From an uncultured Prevotella sp. (GTDB lineage: Bacteria > Bacteroidota > Bacteroidia > Bacteroidales > Bacteroidaceae), in contig CALNBT010000145.1 in NCBI GenBank assembly GCA_937874345.1, positions 1 through 44,525 of the forward strand: a DNA stretch of 44,525 nucleotides, read 5' to 3'. The notes beneath the pieces were generated by a model. That model saw only the letters and a list, made by a program, of their open reading frames with translations. It searched no databases and was not told the origin of the DNA. Made by a program: the position numbers and the translations under genes. Of the stretch, positions 1-8,777 are shown piece by piece; position 1 is the first letter of the stretch; the number at the start of each line of letters is the position of its first letter.

Positions 1-323
1 ACTTTGTTAACGATAATATTTCATTGAATGATAAAAAAAACATCAAATCAAATTAATATCTATAAATTGAGATTATTGGCTTATTTACAATTTTGTGGTT
101 TTATACTTTATAAGCTAAATCAATGTATAGTTATATGTGGTATTTTTAAAGATATTTCAAATTCATTTACATTATATCGTCTCAATAATAATCAATATTA
201 TATTTTGACAACTTTGATAAATATATTAACTTTGCACATACTAAAGTTAGTGAAATTCATTTTGTGGCATCCAATATTATTTTTTTTCTGTCCTTGATGA
301 AAAAACACTAAAATAATTTTTAT
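1..323. other. AT-rich non-coding region upstream of tRNA-Arg
   Basis: Very AT-rich DNA with no recognisable gene. An open frame of 89 codons exists at 28-297 on the plus strand, but its translation is low-complexity and matches no family I know. A good promoter for the downstream tRNA lies inside it. The only functional element I see here is that promoter (204-234). Confidence 0.6.
204..234 (+). promoter_or_regulatory. Bacteroidetes-type promoter for tRNA-Arg
   Basis: TTTG at 204-207, a 19-nt spacer, then TAACTTTG at 227-234. This matches the known Bacteroidetes primary sigma consensus (-33 TTTG, -7 TAnnTTTG). Transcription would start near 241, about 80 nt before the mature tRNA. It argues that the open frame spanning 28-297 is not a gene. 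Confidence 0.75.
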
Positions 324-398
324 GCTCCCATAGTTCAATGGATAGAACGTAGGTTTCCTAAACCTTTGATCCGAGTTCGATTCTCGGTGGGAGTACCA
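324..398 (+). tRNA. tRNA-Arg (anticodon CCT)
   Basis: Cloverleaf read by eye. The acceptor arm GCTCCCA (324-330) pairs with TGGGAGT (388-394), with a G-U at the first pair. The T-arm contains the GTTCGATTC signature. The anticodon loop TTCCTAA carries CCT, which reads AGG (Arg). A discriminator A at 395 is followed by an encoded CCA at 396-398. The anticodon stem has a mismatch at its outer pair. Confidence 0.93.
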
Positions 399-821
399 TT
401 ACATGAGATGGTAATTTAACGTATCCCCCAAAAGATTTATTAACAAAAGACTTTATTCCTTTGCTTTGAATATTGCCATAGATTAGGTGGGCTAAGATTC
501 AAGGACTTATCTGTCGAATAGTCAGAAAACGTTTTCTTTCGCTATGGAATAGAATCTCTAACAGTACCATTTATAATGCCTATTATGATTATACGCCAAA
601 TGCATTTACAGCACTTATAAAAAGAATAAGAACCTTATTATTAAAAAGAAGTTGAAAGTAGAGGTTGTCTATAATAACATCTGGTTGTTCATAAACAGGA
701 AGTACTTTTGAAAATCTACTTTCAGGCATTTTGGCTATTATCAGACAATGGTAAGAATAATCATATAGAAAAACGCTTGATAACGTCTTCAGTAACACGC
801 TTGGACAAGATATAATAAAAC
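399..821. other. Unassigned region between tRNA-Arg and the secDF terminator
   Basis: About 420 bp without a gene I can support. Stops are frequent in all frames. The longest frame is 69 codons on the minus strand (589-798), whose translation resembles no family I recognise. A short hairpin (TACCAT/ATGGTA at about 394-413) directly follows the tRNA and may help end its transcript. Position immediately 3' of a tRNA gene is a common place for decayed integrated DNA, but no integrase or direct repeat of the tRNA end is visible. Confidence 0.4.
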
Positions 822-861
822 AAAAAGAGCCATATTGTTCAATGACAATATGGCTCTTTTT
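822..861. terminator. Bidirectional intrinsic terminator downstream of secDF
   Basis: Perfect inverted repeat with 17-bp arms (822-838 and 845-861) and a 6-nt loop. The arms begin and end with A5/T5 runs, so the transcript carries a U-tract in either direction. It lies 28 bp beyond the secDF stop codon. Confidence 0.9.
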
Positions 862-889
862 ATGAAAGTGAAATAAATAGTCGTTTAAA

Positions 890-3889
890 TTAGGCTATTG
901 CTGCCTGCGCACTTCTACCATGTTCCTTCTCTCTTCGACCCAATGACAGATAAGCGATTGGTGAAGCAATGAAAATAGAAGACAAAGTACCGACAACAAC
1001 ACCAATACTCATTGCGAAAGCAAATGGTTGAATGCTCTTACCACCAAAGAACAGGATGCAAAGCAAAACCAATAAGGTGGCAGATGAAGTATTGACAGTT
1101 CGAGTCAATGTCTGGTTAATAGATGCGTTGAACAAGCTAAAGTAATCCTGTTTTGGATGTAATCTCAAGTTTTCACGAATACGGTCGAATACAACCACTT
1201 TATCATTGATTGAATAACCGATAACCGTCAACACAGCACCAATAAACGTCTGGTCAACTTCTAGCGAAAAAGGCAAAAGACCTTGTAATATGGAGAATAT
1301 TCCTATAACCGCTATTGTATCAAATGTCAAAGCAATAGTAGATCCTAATGAGAATGCTACATTGCGGAAACGTAACAAAATATACAAGAAGATTGCTATC
1401 AAGGATAAAACAACACTGAAGATTGCACCGTAGGTAATATCTTTCGCAACAGATGGACCCACCTTCGTAGAACTGATAATTGAACCACCTGCTTTCAAAT
1501 CTGGATTTTTAAAGGTCTGTACGTCAGGCTGTGAAATTAATCCAGCTTTCTTCAATGCATTATAAAGAACTGTTTCAACTTGACCATCTACAGTCGGACT
1601 GTTCGATTCAATCTTATAGTTGGTCGATATACGAATCGTACGATGATCGGTTCCCAATGCCAAAGCACTTGTTGTATTTCCTTTGAAAGCCTCTGAAATA
1701 ACATCTCTAACCTGTTCAGGGGATGTAGGTTTCTCAAACTGAACAACATAGTTACGTCCACCTGTAAAGTCGATGCTCTGAGCTAAGCCCCTTACAAAGA
1801 AACTTATGAAGAATATGGCTGTTGCCACGATTGTTATTGTGAATGTCTTTTTATACATTCCCATAAACTTAAACTTGGCATTCTGCATCAAGCTTTTTGA
1901 AAAACGAGTCACGTAATCCAAGTTCATCCAACGATCCTTCTTTATCTGATGTTCGTAAACAATACGAGTTACGTAAACAGCTGTGAAGAATGAGCAGATA
2001 AGACCAATGATTAATGTTGTAGCAAAACCACGAATAGGTCCAGTTCCAAAGATATACAAGATAACACCAGTAATCAAGGAAGTAAGGTTAGAGTCGAAAA
2101 TAGCACTAAATGCATTCTTGTAACCTTCATCTACAGCCACTTTCATATTCTTGCCCGCGGCAAGTTCCTCCTTTATTCGTTCATATATGAGCACGTTAGC
2201 ATCCACCGCCGTACCCAGCGTCAACACCATACCCGCTATACCACTCATCGTCAAGGCCGCTTGGAAAGATGTTAAAATACCCAACGTAAAGAAGATGTTT
2301 ACTAAAAGTGCTGTATTCGCGACCATTCCAGGAATGAGATCGTACATCATGCACATATAGATAATCAAAAGTACGAAAGCAATCGCAAATGATATAATAC
2401 CTTGTTGGATGGACTGTGCACCCAAAGTTGGTCCAACTACTTCTTCTTGTACGATACGAGCCGGAGCAGGCATACGTCCAGACTTCAATGTATTGGCCAA
2501 GTCTTTTGTTTCTTCAACAGAGAAATTACCACTGATAGAAGATTGTCCTCCATCAATTTCTTGGTTTACACGAGGTGCAGAATAAACAACATTATCCAAG
2601 ACGATCGCTACCGCACGACCTACGTTTGCTTTTGTTAAAGCAGCCCAACGACGAGCGCCATCCGTATTCATTGTCATAGAAACTTCTGGCTGACCGGTTA
2701 AGTTATTGAACTGGTCGCTTGCATCAGTAACAACATCACCTTCCAAAGGAGGTCTACCTGAAGTTGTCGTAATCTTCAAGGCATGCAACTCATAATAGTT
2801 CTTAACCTTCAAGCCTTCTGCTGGTTTTGCACTCCAAAGAAGTTTTAAATCTGAAGGTAATATTTGTTTCGCAACGTCTGAATGGATGATGCGGTCTACT
2901 TCTGCAGTATCACGTACATTTACGTATCCTACAGTGCTCAATGAGTTGGCACCAGTTACGTTCAAAATGGCCAATAAAGGATGTACCTTCTTTGCTGCAG
3001 CCAACTGAGCTTCGTCAGTGGTCTTCATATCATTCTTTTTACCGTTGTTCAATTTGAACATCGGCTTAGCTTGGGTTACCTTCCCGGCATCATTTTTCTT
3101 AGCAACGCTATCAGTAGCGGTGCTGTCTTGGGAGCCTGTATCTGTACCTGCCAAACGAGCATCAAGTTGATTCAAATAAGGAATAACCTCTTCTGCATTG
3201 AAAGTTTCCCAAAATTCAAGATTTGCACTACCTTGAAGCAATTTTCTGATACGTTCAGGTTCACGAATACCAGGCATTTCAACCATGATACGACCTTGTT
3301 GGCCTTCCAGTTTTTGGATGTTAGGTTGAACAACGCCAAACTTGTCTATACGTGTTCGAACAACTGTAAACGAGTTATCAATTGCTGATTGAACAGCAGC
3401 TCTCAGAGCTTTCTCAACATCAGCATCATTACTTTGAGGAGAAACTTTCCCCTGCAATTGCTGAGTAGCAAAAATCTCTGCCAAACGGTGATCCGGTGCC
3501 AGTCGATGATAAGCTTTGATAAAAAGAGAGATAAAATCAGCGTGACTTGTCTCTTCTTCAACTCTAGCCTCTTTCATCGCTTTCACGAATGCAGCATCGG
3601 TCTTATGCTCTGCCAATGTTTCAACTACATCCGGAACAGAAATCTCGAGGATTACATTCATACCACCTTTCAGGTCAAGGCCAAGTCCAATCTGAGTTTC
3701 CAAACATTTCTGATAAGAATAGATGCCCAAATATTTCACAGAATCTTTATAATCCTGCTGAGCATAAGGATCTTTCAGTTTGGAAGCCTGACTGTCGTAA
3801 TAGTAGGTAGCAGCTGAAAATGACAAATAGAAGATGCTTGCAAGAGTCAACAAGACTGCTGTTACAATTACAATTCCTTTGTTTTGCAT
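890..3889 (-). CDS. secDF: Protein translocase subunits SecD and SecF fused (SecDF)
   Basis: SecDF is the proton-driven accessory of the SecYEG translocon that pulls exported proteins across the inner membrane. This 999-residue protein joins both halves, as is usual in Bacteroidetes. The N-terminal membrane segment (about residues 7-27) is followed by the SecD signature GLGLDLKGG (about 66-76), a large periplasmic region and a Ser/Thr/Asp/Lys-rich linker (about 245-290). A first block of membrane helices lies at about 495-650. The SecF half starts near 680, with IDFTGGRNY at about 705, and ends in a second helix block (about 835-980). The start ATG at 3889 is followed by a clear signal-anchor. 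It appears monocistronic, with a promoter-like element at 3936 and a strong terminator at 822-861. No frame damage is seen. Confidence 0.97.
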   Translation of the reverse strand: MQNKGIVIVTAVLLTLASIFYLSFSAATYYYDSQASKLKDPYAQQDYKDSVKYLGIYSYQKCLETQIGLGLDLKGGMNVILEISVPDVVETLAEHKTDAAFVKAMKEARVEEETSHADFISLFIKAYHRLAPDHRLAEIFATQQLQGKVSPQSNDADVEKALRAAVQSAIDNSFTVVRTRIDKFGVVQPNIQKLEGQQGRIMVEMPGIREPERIRKLLQGSANLEFWETFNAEEVIPYLNQLDARLAGTDTGSQDSTATDSVAKKNDAGKVTQAKPMFKLNNGKKNDMKTTDEAQLAAAKKVHPLLAILNVTGANSLSTVGYVNVRDTAEVDRIIHSDVAKQILPSDLKLLWSAKPAEGLKVKNYYELHALKITTTSGRPPLEGDVVTDASDQFNNLTGQPEVSMTMNTDGARRWAALTKANVGRAVAIVLDNVVYSAPRVNQEIDGGQSSISGNFSVEETKDLANTLKSGRMPAPARIVQEEVVGPTLGAQSIQQGIISFAIAFVLLIIYMCMMYDLIPGMVANTALLVNIFFTLGILTSFQAALTMSGIAGMVLTLGTAVDANVLIYERIKEELAAGKNMKVAVDEGYKNAFSAIFDSNLTSLITGVILYIFGTGPIRGFATTLIIGLICSFFTAVYVTRIVYEHQIKKDRWMNLDYVTRFSKSLMQNAKFKFMGMYKKTFTITIVATAIFFISFFVRGLAQSIDFTGGRNYVVQFEKPTSPEQVRDVISEAFKGNTTSALALGTDHRTIRISTNYKIESNSPTVDGQVETVLYNALKKAGLISQPDVQTFKNPDLKAGGSIISSTKVGPSVAKDITYGAIFSVVLSLIAIFLYILLRFRNVAFSLGSTIALTFDTIAVIGIFSILQGLLPFSLEVDQTFIGAVLTVIGYSINDKVVVFDRIRENLRLHPKQDYFSLFNASINQTLTRTVNTSSATLLVLLCILFFGGKSIQPFAFAMSIGVVVGTLSSIFIASPIAYLSLGRREKEHGRSAQAAIA

Positions 3890-3935
3890 TATTATTTATT
3901 ATTATTGATTATTGATTTTCATTTTTATAGACGTG

Positions 3936-3943
3936 CAAAGATA
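3936..3943 (-). promoter_or_regulatory. -7 element of the secDF promoter
   Basis: On the minus strand this reads TATCTTTG, matching TAnnTTTG. It lies 46 bp upstream of the secDF start. The -33 element is degenerate: only TTCG is seen, with a 17-nt spacer. Confidence 0.5.
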
Positions 3944-3992
3944 CTATTTTTTTTATAGTACGAAAAAATTATGGCACTTAAATGCATATTTT

Positions 3993-5084
3993 TTAAGGTT
4001 TTGGCGATTTTTTCAACCAGCAATAGATTGGATAATGATCACTGCTTTTGATTTTATTATCAACCTCACACGCATATGGAATCCAATTTGTTGAACACAT
4101 AATATGATCAATTCGAACATAAAAGCCCCCCAAATGATAAGAGATACCAGGTCCCAAGCCCGTTTCAACATAACAGTCACGCAATTGTTTGGCAACAGTT
4201 CTACGTACAAACGAATTGGGTCCATCGTTAAAATCACCACAAACGATGAAACTCGAACGAGGATGACGGTCCATAAATTTAACGACAGCTTCCGCCTGAG
4301 GCGCACGAATTTGAGTTGCTTTGTTCAATTTTGCGAATATTGGTCTTGTGCTGGCCTGAATAGAATCACCAGTAATCTTGCCTTTAATCACTCCCTTGAA
4401 ATTCGCTTTGTCATGTGGAGAAATACCAATGGATTGCAAATGATTATTTATCACAATCACGGTATCATTCTTTATCTTTAAATAAAATGCTGTTGAATGA
4501 TTTGTTTCAGAATCATAAGCAATTTCCTCTTGTTTCAAGATCGTGAAGCGACTGTATATTGTCATCATATCCGCTTTGTTCTTTGCATAAGAATTAGCAC
4601 GATAGGAATAGATCCGACTCATCTCCGAGTTTATTTTATCCAACCCCTTCTTATCGGTTTCTGCCTCTTGCAGACAAACAATATCGGCATCTTGTTTTTT
4701 CAGATACTGTAGAATTTCACTCGGCTCATTCTTATCATGCCAAGTACTGTATAGATAAACATTATACGACAACACCTTAATGGCATCTTCAGGTGCTTTT
4801 TTCTGCAAATTAATCGGAAGATAAGCCCTTACCGGTTGGTAACACACTACTAAACCAATTAATGGAATCCAAATAAGGCGTTTGCGAAAAAAAATCCAAA
4901 AAACCAAAAAGAAGATATTGATCGCTAGAAAAAATGGAAAGACCAGACCTAAATTTGTCAGTTCCGGAAATGAATACGGGTTCAACCTGTCAACATAACC
5001 AGTAAAAGCCATCGCCAGAATCGTTGCAAAATTCGCGCCAGCGATTAATTGGAAAACAAAATCTTTCAACGATTTGAATATCAT
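3993..5084 (-). CDS. Endonuclease/exonuclease/phosphatase family protein, membrane anchored
   Basis: The 363-residue protein has three hydrophobic segments at the N-terminus (about residues 10-30, 45-65 and 70-90), followed by an EEP-fold domain. Metal and catalytic motifs are present in order: LQEAE (the metal-binding Glu), NNHLQS, CGDFNDGP (Asp/Asn pair) and SSDHYPI (the terminal Asp-His). The family covers Mg-dependent phosphodiesterases acting on nucleic acids, phospholipid head groups or inositol phosphates. The substrate cannot be read from sequence. The catalytic domain probably faces the periplasm, which is an inference. The gene starts 3 bp after the rhomboid stop codon, so the two are almost certainly co-transcribed, an arrangement I recall from other Bacteroidales. 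Confidence 0.88.
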   Translation of the reverse strand: MIFKSLKDFVFQLIAGANFATILAMAFTGYVDRLNPYSFPELTNLGLVFPFFLAINIFFLVFWIFFRKRLIWIPLIGLVVCYQPVRAYLPINLQKKAPEDAIKVLSYNVYLYSTWHDKNEPSEILQYLKKQDADIVCLQEAETDKKGLDKINSEMSRIYSYRANSYAKNKADMMTIYSRFTILKQEEIAYDSETNHSTAFYLKIKNDTVIVINNHLQSIGISPHDKANFKGVIKGKITGDSIQASTRPIFAKLNKATQIRAPQAEAVVKFMDRHPRSSFIVCGDFNDGPNSFVRRTVAKQLRDCYVETGLGPGISYHLGGFYVRIDHIMCSTNWIPYACEVDNKIKSSDHYPIYCWLKKSPKP

Positions 5085-5087
5085 TTT

Positions 5088-6002
5088 TTATCGCCGGTTG
5101 CTGCTATCAAAAAGCTTTTGCTTTTCTTCTGCTGTTAAACTGTCATATCCGCTTTTCCGTATTTTGTCTAATATTGCATCGATTTCCTGTTGTTCTCTCT
5201 GCTTTCGCGCATTATAATCCCAGTCAGTCTCTCGCTCTGTCTTTGGCTCTTCCCTTTTTGTTTCCTTGGGGCGATGATATTTTTTGCCCCATTTGCTATG
5301 AAGGTTATCAAAAAACTGCTGACCACTATCGATTGTAGAAGACCCATAGGGATGACGCTGCCAATATTTTATCATAAAGAAACCGAATACCATACCGCCT
5401 AGATGTGCAAAGTGGGCAACATTTCCCCCGGTTGTCGTAAGAGCCATGACCAATGAAAGTGCTGCATAGAAAATAACAAACCATTTTGCTTTGATGGGTA
5501 TTGGTATTGGAAAGATAAAAATGCGCTCTTCGGGGAAAATCATTCCAAAAGCCAGCAGTAAAGCATAAATAGCTCCAGAAGCCCCCACAGTTGTCATTTG
5601 ATTAAGATAAACTTCCATCGGAATCGTTAACCCATTTAACGATACCGTTTGATAAGCAGCCAGGTTATCGACCATGTAGGTAACATATTGTGCCAATTCT
5701 TGAAACAAACCTGCTCCTATTCCACATGCAAGATAATAAAACAAGTATTTTTTCGCGCCCCACATGTTTTCAACAACACACCCAAACATCCAGAGAGCAA
5801 ACATATTAAAGAATATATGTTCAAAACTAGCATGCATGAACATGTAGGTAACCAACTGATAAATTCTAAAATCAGAAGCTAAAATAAAATGAAGTCCAAA
5901 TACATCATTCAAATCAATCCGTGATTTAAAGACGTACATGGCCAAAAATGCCAAAACATTAATAATTAGCAAATTCTTGGTTACGATAGGAATTCTACGC
6001 AT
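5088..6002 (-). CDS. Rhomboid family intramembrane serine protease
   Basis: A 304-residue polytopic membrane protein. The rhomboid catalytic serine is Ser142 in GASGA, and the partner histidine is most likely His200 in AHLGG. The conserved HASFEHIFFNM motif (57-67) places the usual Asn and His residues in helix 2. Six membrane segments fit between residues 10 and 210. The remaining ~95 residues form a charged cytosolic tail rich in Lys, Glu and Arg that ends in a predicted helix (QEIDAILDKI region). Rhomboids cleave substrates within membrane helices; the substrate here is unknown. Upstream on the minus strand a TAATTTTG element (6044-6051) could be its -7 box. It forms a two-gene unit with the EEP protein downstream. 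Confidence 0.93.
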   Translation of the reverse strand: MRRIPIVTKNLLIINVLAFLAMYVFKSRIDLNDVFGLHFILASDFRIYQLVTYMFMHASFEHIFFNMFALWMFGCVVENMWGAKKYLFYYLACGIGAGLFQELAQYVTYMVDNLAAYQTVSLNGLTIPMEVYLNQMTTVGASGAIYALLLAFGMIFPEERIFIFPIPIPIKAKWFVIFYAALSLVMALTTTGGNVAHFAHLGGMVFGFFMIKYWQRHPYGSSTIDSGQQFFDNLHSKWGKKYHRPKETKREEPKTERETDWDYNARKQREQQEIDAILDKIRKSGYDSLTAEEKQKLFDSSNRR

Positions 6003-6133
6003 ATACTAATTCTAGATAAATAAATTCACTTGATATAACAAGGCAAAATTACGAAAAATATCTGTCTTCCAACACAAAATCAATGGTAGAAAGGCTTTTT
6101 TGGACTAATTAATTCATTTTTTCTTATTATTCG

Positions 6134-6164
6134 TTTGGTTTCTGAAATGTTTAACTTATATTTG
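6134..6164 (+). promoter_or_regulatory. Promoter of the HU-like gene
   Basis: TTTG at 6134-6137, a 19-nt spacer, then TATATTTG at 6157-6164. It fits the Bacteroidetes consensus exactly. Initiation near 6171 leaves a leader of about 47 nt before the HU start at 6218. Confidence 0.85.
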
Positions 6165-6217
6165 CGTTGTAATATTTCAGAATAATTATTGTTAAACTTT
6201 TATATAAACAAAACAGT

Positions 6218-6490
6218 ATGAATAAGACAGAATTAATCGACAAGATTGCAGCTGGAGCAGGCATTAGCAAAGTTGCTGCCAAGAAAGCTTTAGATGCTAC
6301 TACAGATGCCATTAAAGAGGCTTTGAAAGATGGTGACAAAGTTCAACTCATCGGCTTTGGTACATTTAGTGTTTCTGAGCGTTCTGCTCGCGAAGGTGTT
6401 AATCCTTCTACAGGTAATAAGATCCAAATCGCAGCAAAGAAGGTTGCAAAGTTCAAGGCTGGTGCAGAACTTGCTGACTCATTGAACTAA
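6218..6490 (+). CDS. HU family DNA-binding protein
   Basis: The 90-residue protein matches the full length of HU/IHF family histone-like proteins. The N-terminal helical dimerisation half (MNKTELIDKI onward) is followed by the canonical GFGTFSV segment. The DNA-binding arm is REGVNPSTGNKI, containing the conserved Pro that intercalates into DNA. The C-terminal KVAKFKAGAELADSLN helix is complete. HU bends and wraps DNA as a dimer in the nucleoid. The gene stands alone between its own strong promoter and its own intrinsic terminator, consistent with high independent expression. Confidence 0.97.
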   Translation: MNKTELIDKIAAGAGISKVAAKKALDATTDAIKEALKDGDKVQLIGFGTFSVSERSAREGVNPSTGNKIQIAAKKVAKFKAGAELADSLN

Positions 6491-6520
6491 GCAATACTGT
6501 TTTAGTAAAATCAATCAAAC

Positions 6521-6553
6521 AAAGGTGGTCCAGAGCGGATCACCTTCTTTTTT
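6521..6553 (+). terminator. Intrinsic terminator of the HU-like gene
   Basis: GGTGGTCC and GGATCACC pair over 8 bp (one G-U) around a 5-nt loop, extended by flanking A-T pairs. A T-rich run (TTCTTTTTTTT) follows. It lies 30 bp after the stop codon. Confidence 0.88.
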
Positions 6554-6710
6554 TTATAAAATATTGTAAACAAGAAAAGAAAGTAAAAATATATTATTAC
6601 ACACCATCAGTTGTTATTCTATTTTGAGTCTGGTTTCATGTTATTCAGATCTTTCAAAAGTTTCTTTTATGCTGATGGGCATTCTCCTTCAACCAAGCGC
6701 TGAAAGGATA

Positions 6711-6746
6711 GAAAAGAAAAGTGTTTTGACTAAAAGCCAAAACACC
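6711..6746 (-). terminator. Intrinsic terminator of tRNA-Gln
   Basis: On the minus strand GTGTTTTG and CAAAACAC form an 8-bp stem (6721-6728 with 6738-6745). They are followed by a run of Ts broken by one C (6711-6720). It sits just beyond the 3' end of the tRNA. Confidence 0.8.
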
Positions 6747-6751
6747 TAATG

Positions 6752-6822
6752 TTGTCCCAGGCGGATTCGAACCACCACTGACAGAACCAAAAACTGTAGT
6801 GCTACCATTACACCATAGGACA
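6752..6822 (-). tRNA. tRNA-Gln (anticodon TTG)
   Basis: Read on the minus strand. Acceptor TGTCCTA pairs with TGGGACA (one U-G pair), the D-arm has GGTGTAATGGTAGC, and the T-arm has GGTTCGAATCC. The anticodon loop TTTTGGT carries TTG, which reads CAA (Gln). The first acceptor base is U, which is typical of tRNA-Gln. CCA is not encoded. It has its own terminator and an upstream promoter at 6907-6938. Confidence 0.93.
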
Positions 6823-6906
6823 AGAAGAAAATGTCTTTATTTACAATTACAAGGGATAATCCCGTAATAGAATGGGACACAATTGTCTCATTTTAGAAAG
6901 ACCGTG

Positions 6907-6938
6907 CAAAGGTAGTGGTTTTTTATTCCACTACCAAA
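6907..6938 (-). promoter_or_regulatory. Promoter of tRNA-Gln overlapping an inverted repeat
   Basis: Minus strand: TTTG (6935-6938), a 20-nt spacer, TACCTTTG (6907-6914). The same bases contain a perfect 8-bp inverted repeat, GGTAGTGG (6911-6918) and CCACTACC (6928-6935). That repeat could act as a terminator for tyrS, whose stop codon is at 7046, or as an operator within the promoter. Confidence 0.65.
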
Positions 6939-7045
6939 TATTTAATGAGATATTTTTAACGGAACGGCCTCCTTTTCGGCTTTCTATGATCAACAGAATT
7001 CAACTTTCTGGACTTTATACCGAAACAGAGTCATCATCCGCGAGA

Positions 7046-8344
7046 TCAATTTACGGTAACCAGGAAGTAGTTCTTCTTACCTCTTTGAAGCAATAGATAT
7101 TTTCCTTCAACCAGATCATTCACAGTAATCAATTGGTCGAAAGCGGTCATTTTCTCCTTATTAAGCGATACGCCACCTGCTTTGACCATCTTGCGCATTT
7201 CGCCCTTACTTGGGAAAATATCCATACCATCCTGCGTAAAGAAGTCAACAGCAACTGTTCCCAACAAATCTTTCCCAACAGTATATTGCGGTACGCCTGC
7301 AAAGACTTCCAAAAGCGTCTGTTCATCAAGTTTCTCAAGGCTTTCCTTGGTTGCCTTTCCAAACAAAATATTGCTTGCCTCAATGGCCATATCAAGGTCT
7401 TCTTTAGAATGGACCATGACGGTCACCTCTTCCGCCAAACGCTTCTGAAGTACACGCCGTCCTGGATCCTGCTTGTGTTCTTCTACAAGAGCCTCTATCG
7501 TTTCACGATCCAGAGACGTAAATATCTTGATGTATTTTTCTGCATCTTCATCGCTTACATTCAACCAGAACTGGTAGAAAGCATAAGGTGTTGTGCGATG
7601 ACGGTCAAGCCAAATATTACCATTTTCGGTCTTTCCAAATTTCTTGCCATCGGCTTTTGTGATCAGCGGACAGGTTAGACAAAATGCTTCCTGATCATTT
7701 CCCAATGTTCTACGAATCAATTCAGTACCAGTGGTCATGTTTCCCCATTGGTCATTTCCTCCCAGCTGCAGTTTCACACCTTTATGCTGATAAAGATACA
7801 AGAAATCATATCCCTGCAACAGCTGATAAGTGAACTCTGTAAACGACAAGCCATCGTTCGCTTCACCATTAAGTCGGGTTTTTACGCTATCCTTGGCCAT
7901 CATGTAATTAACGGTAATATGCTTGCCAACCTCTCGAGCAAAGTCCAAGAAAGTAAAGTCTTTCATCCAGTCATAGTTATTCACCATTTCTGCTTTATTA
8001 CTTTCTTCTCCGTCAAAATTCAGGAATTTGGACACCTGCTGTTTGATAGCTTCCTGGTTATGGTATAGCGTTTCAGCATCAAGCAAATTACGCTCCATGC
8101 TCTTTCCTGAAGGATCGCCAATCATTCCTGTCGCCCCACCAACAAGAAGATAGGGCTTATGACCGCAATGTTGAAGATGACGAAGCATCATGATACCGCA
8201 TAGGTGACCGATATGTAATGAATCAGCAGTAGGATCAGTACCCAAATAAGCAGATACCTGCTCCTTCATAAGAAGCTCCTCAGTGCCGGGCATAATCTGT
8301 GCCAACATTCCTCTCCATTTCAATTCTTCAACAAAATTCTTCAT
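7046..8344 (-). CDS. tyrS: Tyrosine--tRNA ligase
   Basis: Class I aminoacyl-tRNA synthetase that charges tRNA-Tyr. The 432-residue length is normal. The ATP-binding HIGH motif is at residues 44-47. The tyrosine pocket includes QLLQGYDFLYLYQ and the GGNDQWGNM segment (195-203), which are characteristic of bacterial TyrRS. The second signature is KFGKT at 235-239. An S4-like RNA-binding domain fills the C-terminus (MRKMVKAGGVSLN region). There is no clear promoter immediately upstream. The gene may be read from the metK-yidD run, which ends 181 bp earlier. The hairpin at 6911-6935 is the best terminator candidate. Confidence 0.97.
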   Translation of the reverse strand: MKNFVEELKWRGMLAQIMPGTEELLMKEQVSAYLGTDPTADSLHIGHLCGIMMLRHLQHCGHKPYLLVGGATGMIGDPSGKSMERNLLDAETLYHNQEAIKQQVSKFLNFDGEESNKAEMVNNYDWMKDFTFLDFAREVGKHITVNYMMAKDSVKTRLNGEANDGLSFTEFTYQLLQGYDFLYLYQHKGVKLQLGGNDQWGNMTTGTELIRRTLGNDQEAFCLTCPLITKADGKKFGKTENGNIWLDRHRTTPYAFYQFWLNVSDEDAEKYIKIFTSLDRETIEALVEEHKQDPGRRVLQKRLAEEVTVMVHSKEDLDMAIEASNILFGKATKESLEKLDEQTLLEVFAGVPQYTVGKDLLGTVAVDFFTQDGMDIFPSKGEMRKMVKAGGVSLNKEKMTAFDQLITVNDLVEGKYLLLQRGKKNYFLVTVN

Positions 8345-8525
8345 AAATGAAAATTTTTTATGTCGTTCTCATCCTTCTTTCCAAATAAGATTCGCAAGAA
8401 ACGACTTGTTATGAGCGTTAGAAACGCCTGTATATTATTTTATTTTATTGTATTCTACGATAAATCGACACCACGCAAAAGGACCATCTTATCTATTTCA
8501 TTGGAGACATAGAAAGAAAAAGAAC

Positions 8526-8777
8526 TCAAGGAACCGGATCATATCCGCTGCCTCCCCATGGGTTACATCTCAATATCCGCCAAACCGCCAGCCACAGACC
8601 TTTAATAGGGCCATGTTTGATAATAGCCTGCCGGGCATATTCCGAGCAAGTTGGCGTAAATCTACATGAGGGAGGAGTAAAAGGTGTGATAAAATGCTGG
8701 TAGAACAAAATTGGTACAAGCAATATCCACTTTAGGACCCATGCTATTGATTGCCAGATGGCATTTAACAGTTTCAC
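8526..8777 (-). CDS. yidD: Membrane protein insertion efficiency factor YidD
   Basis: An 83-residue protein of the YidD family. It has an N-terminal amphipathic/hydrophobic stretch (about 5-30), the conserved block PPSCRFTPTCSEYA with two cysteines, and GPIKGLWLAVWRILRCNPWGGSGYDPVP. YidD assists insertion of inner-membrane proteins alongside YidC. Its start overlaps the rnpA stop by 4 bp (ATGA), indicating translational coupling. The rnpA-yidD pairing is widespread, but here the pair sits behind hemD instead of beside rpmH and yidC. Confidence 0.95.
   Translation of the reverse strand: MKLLNAIWQSIAWVLKWILLVPILFYQHFITPFTPPSCRFTPTCSEYARQAIIKHGPIKGLWLAVWRILRCNPWGGSGYDPVP

Noticed and set aside
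28..297. An 89-codon open frame on the plus strand
   Set aside because: Low-complexity AT-rich translation with no family resemblance, and the tRNA-Arg promoter lies inside it.
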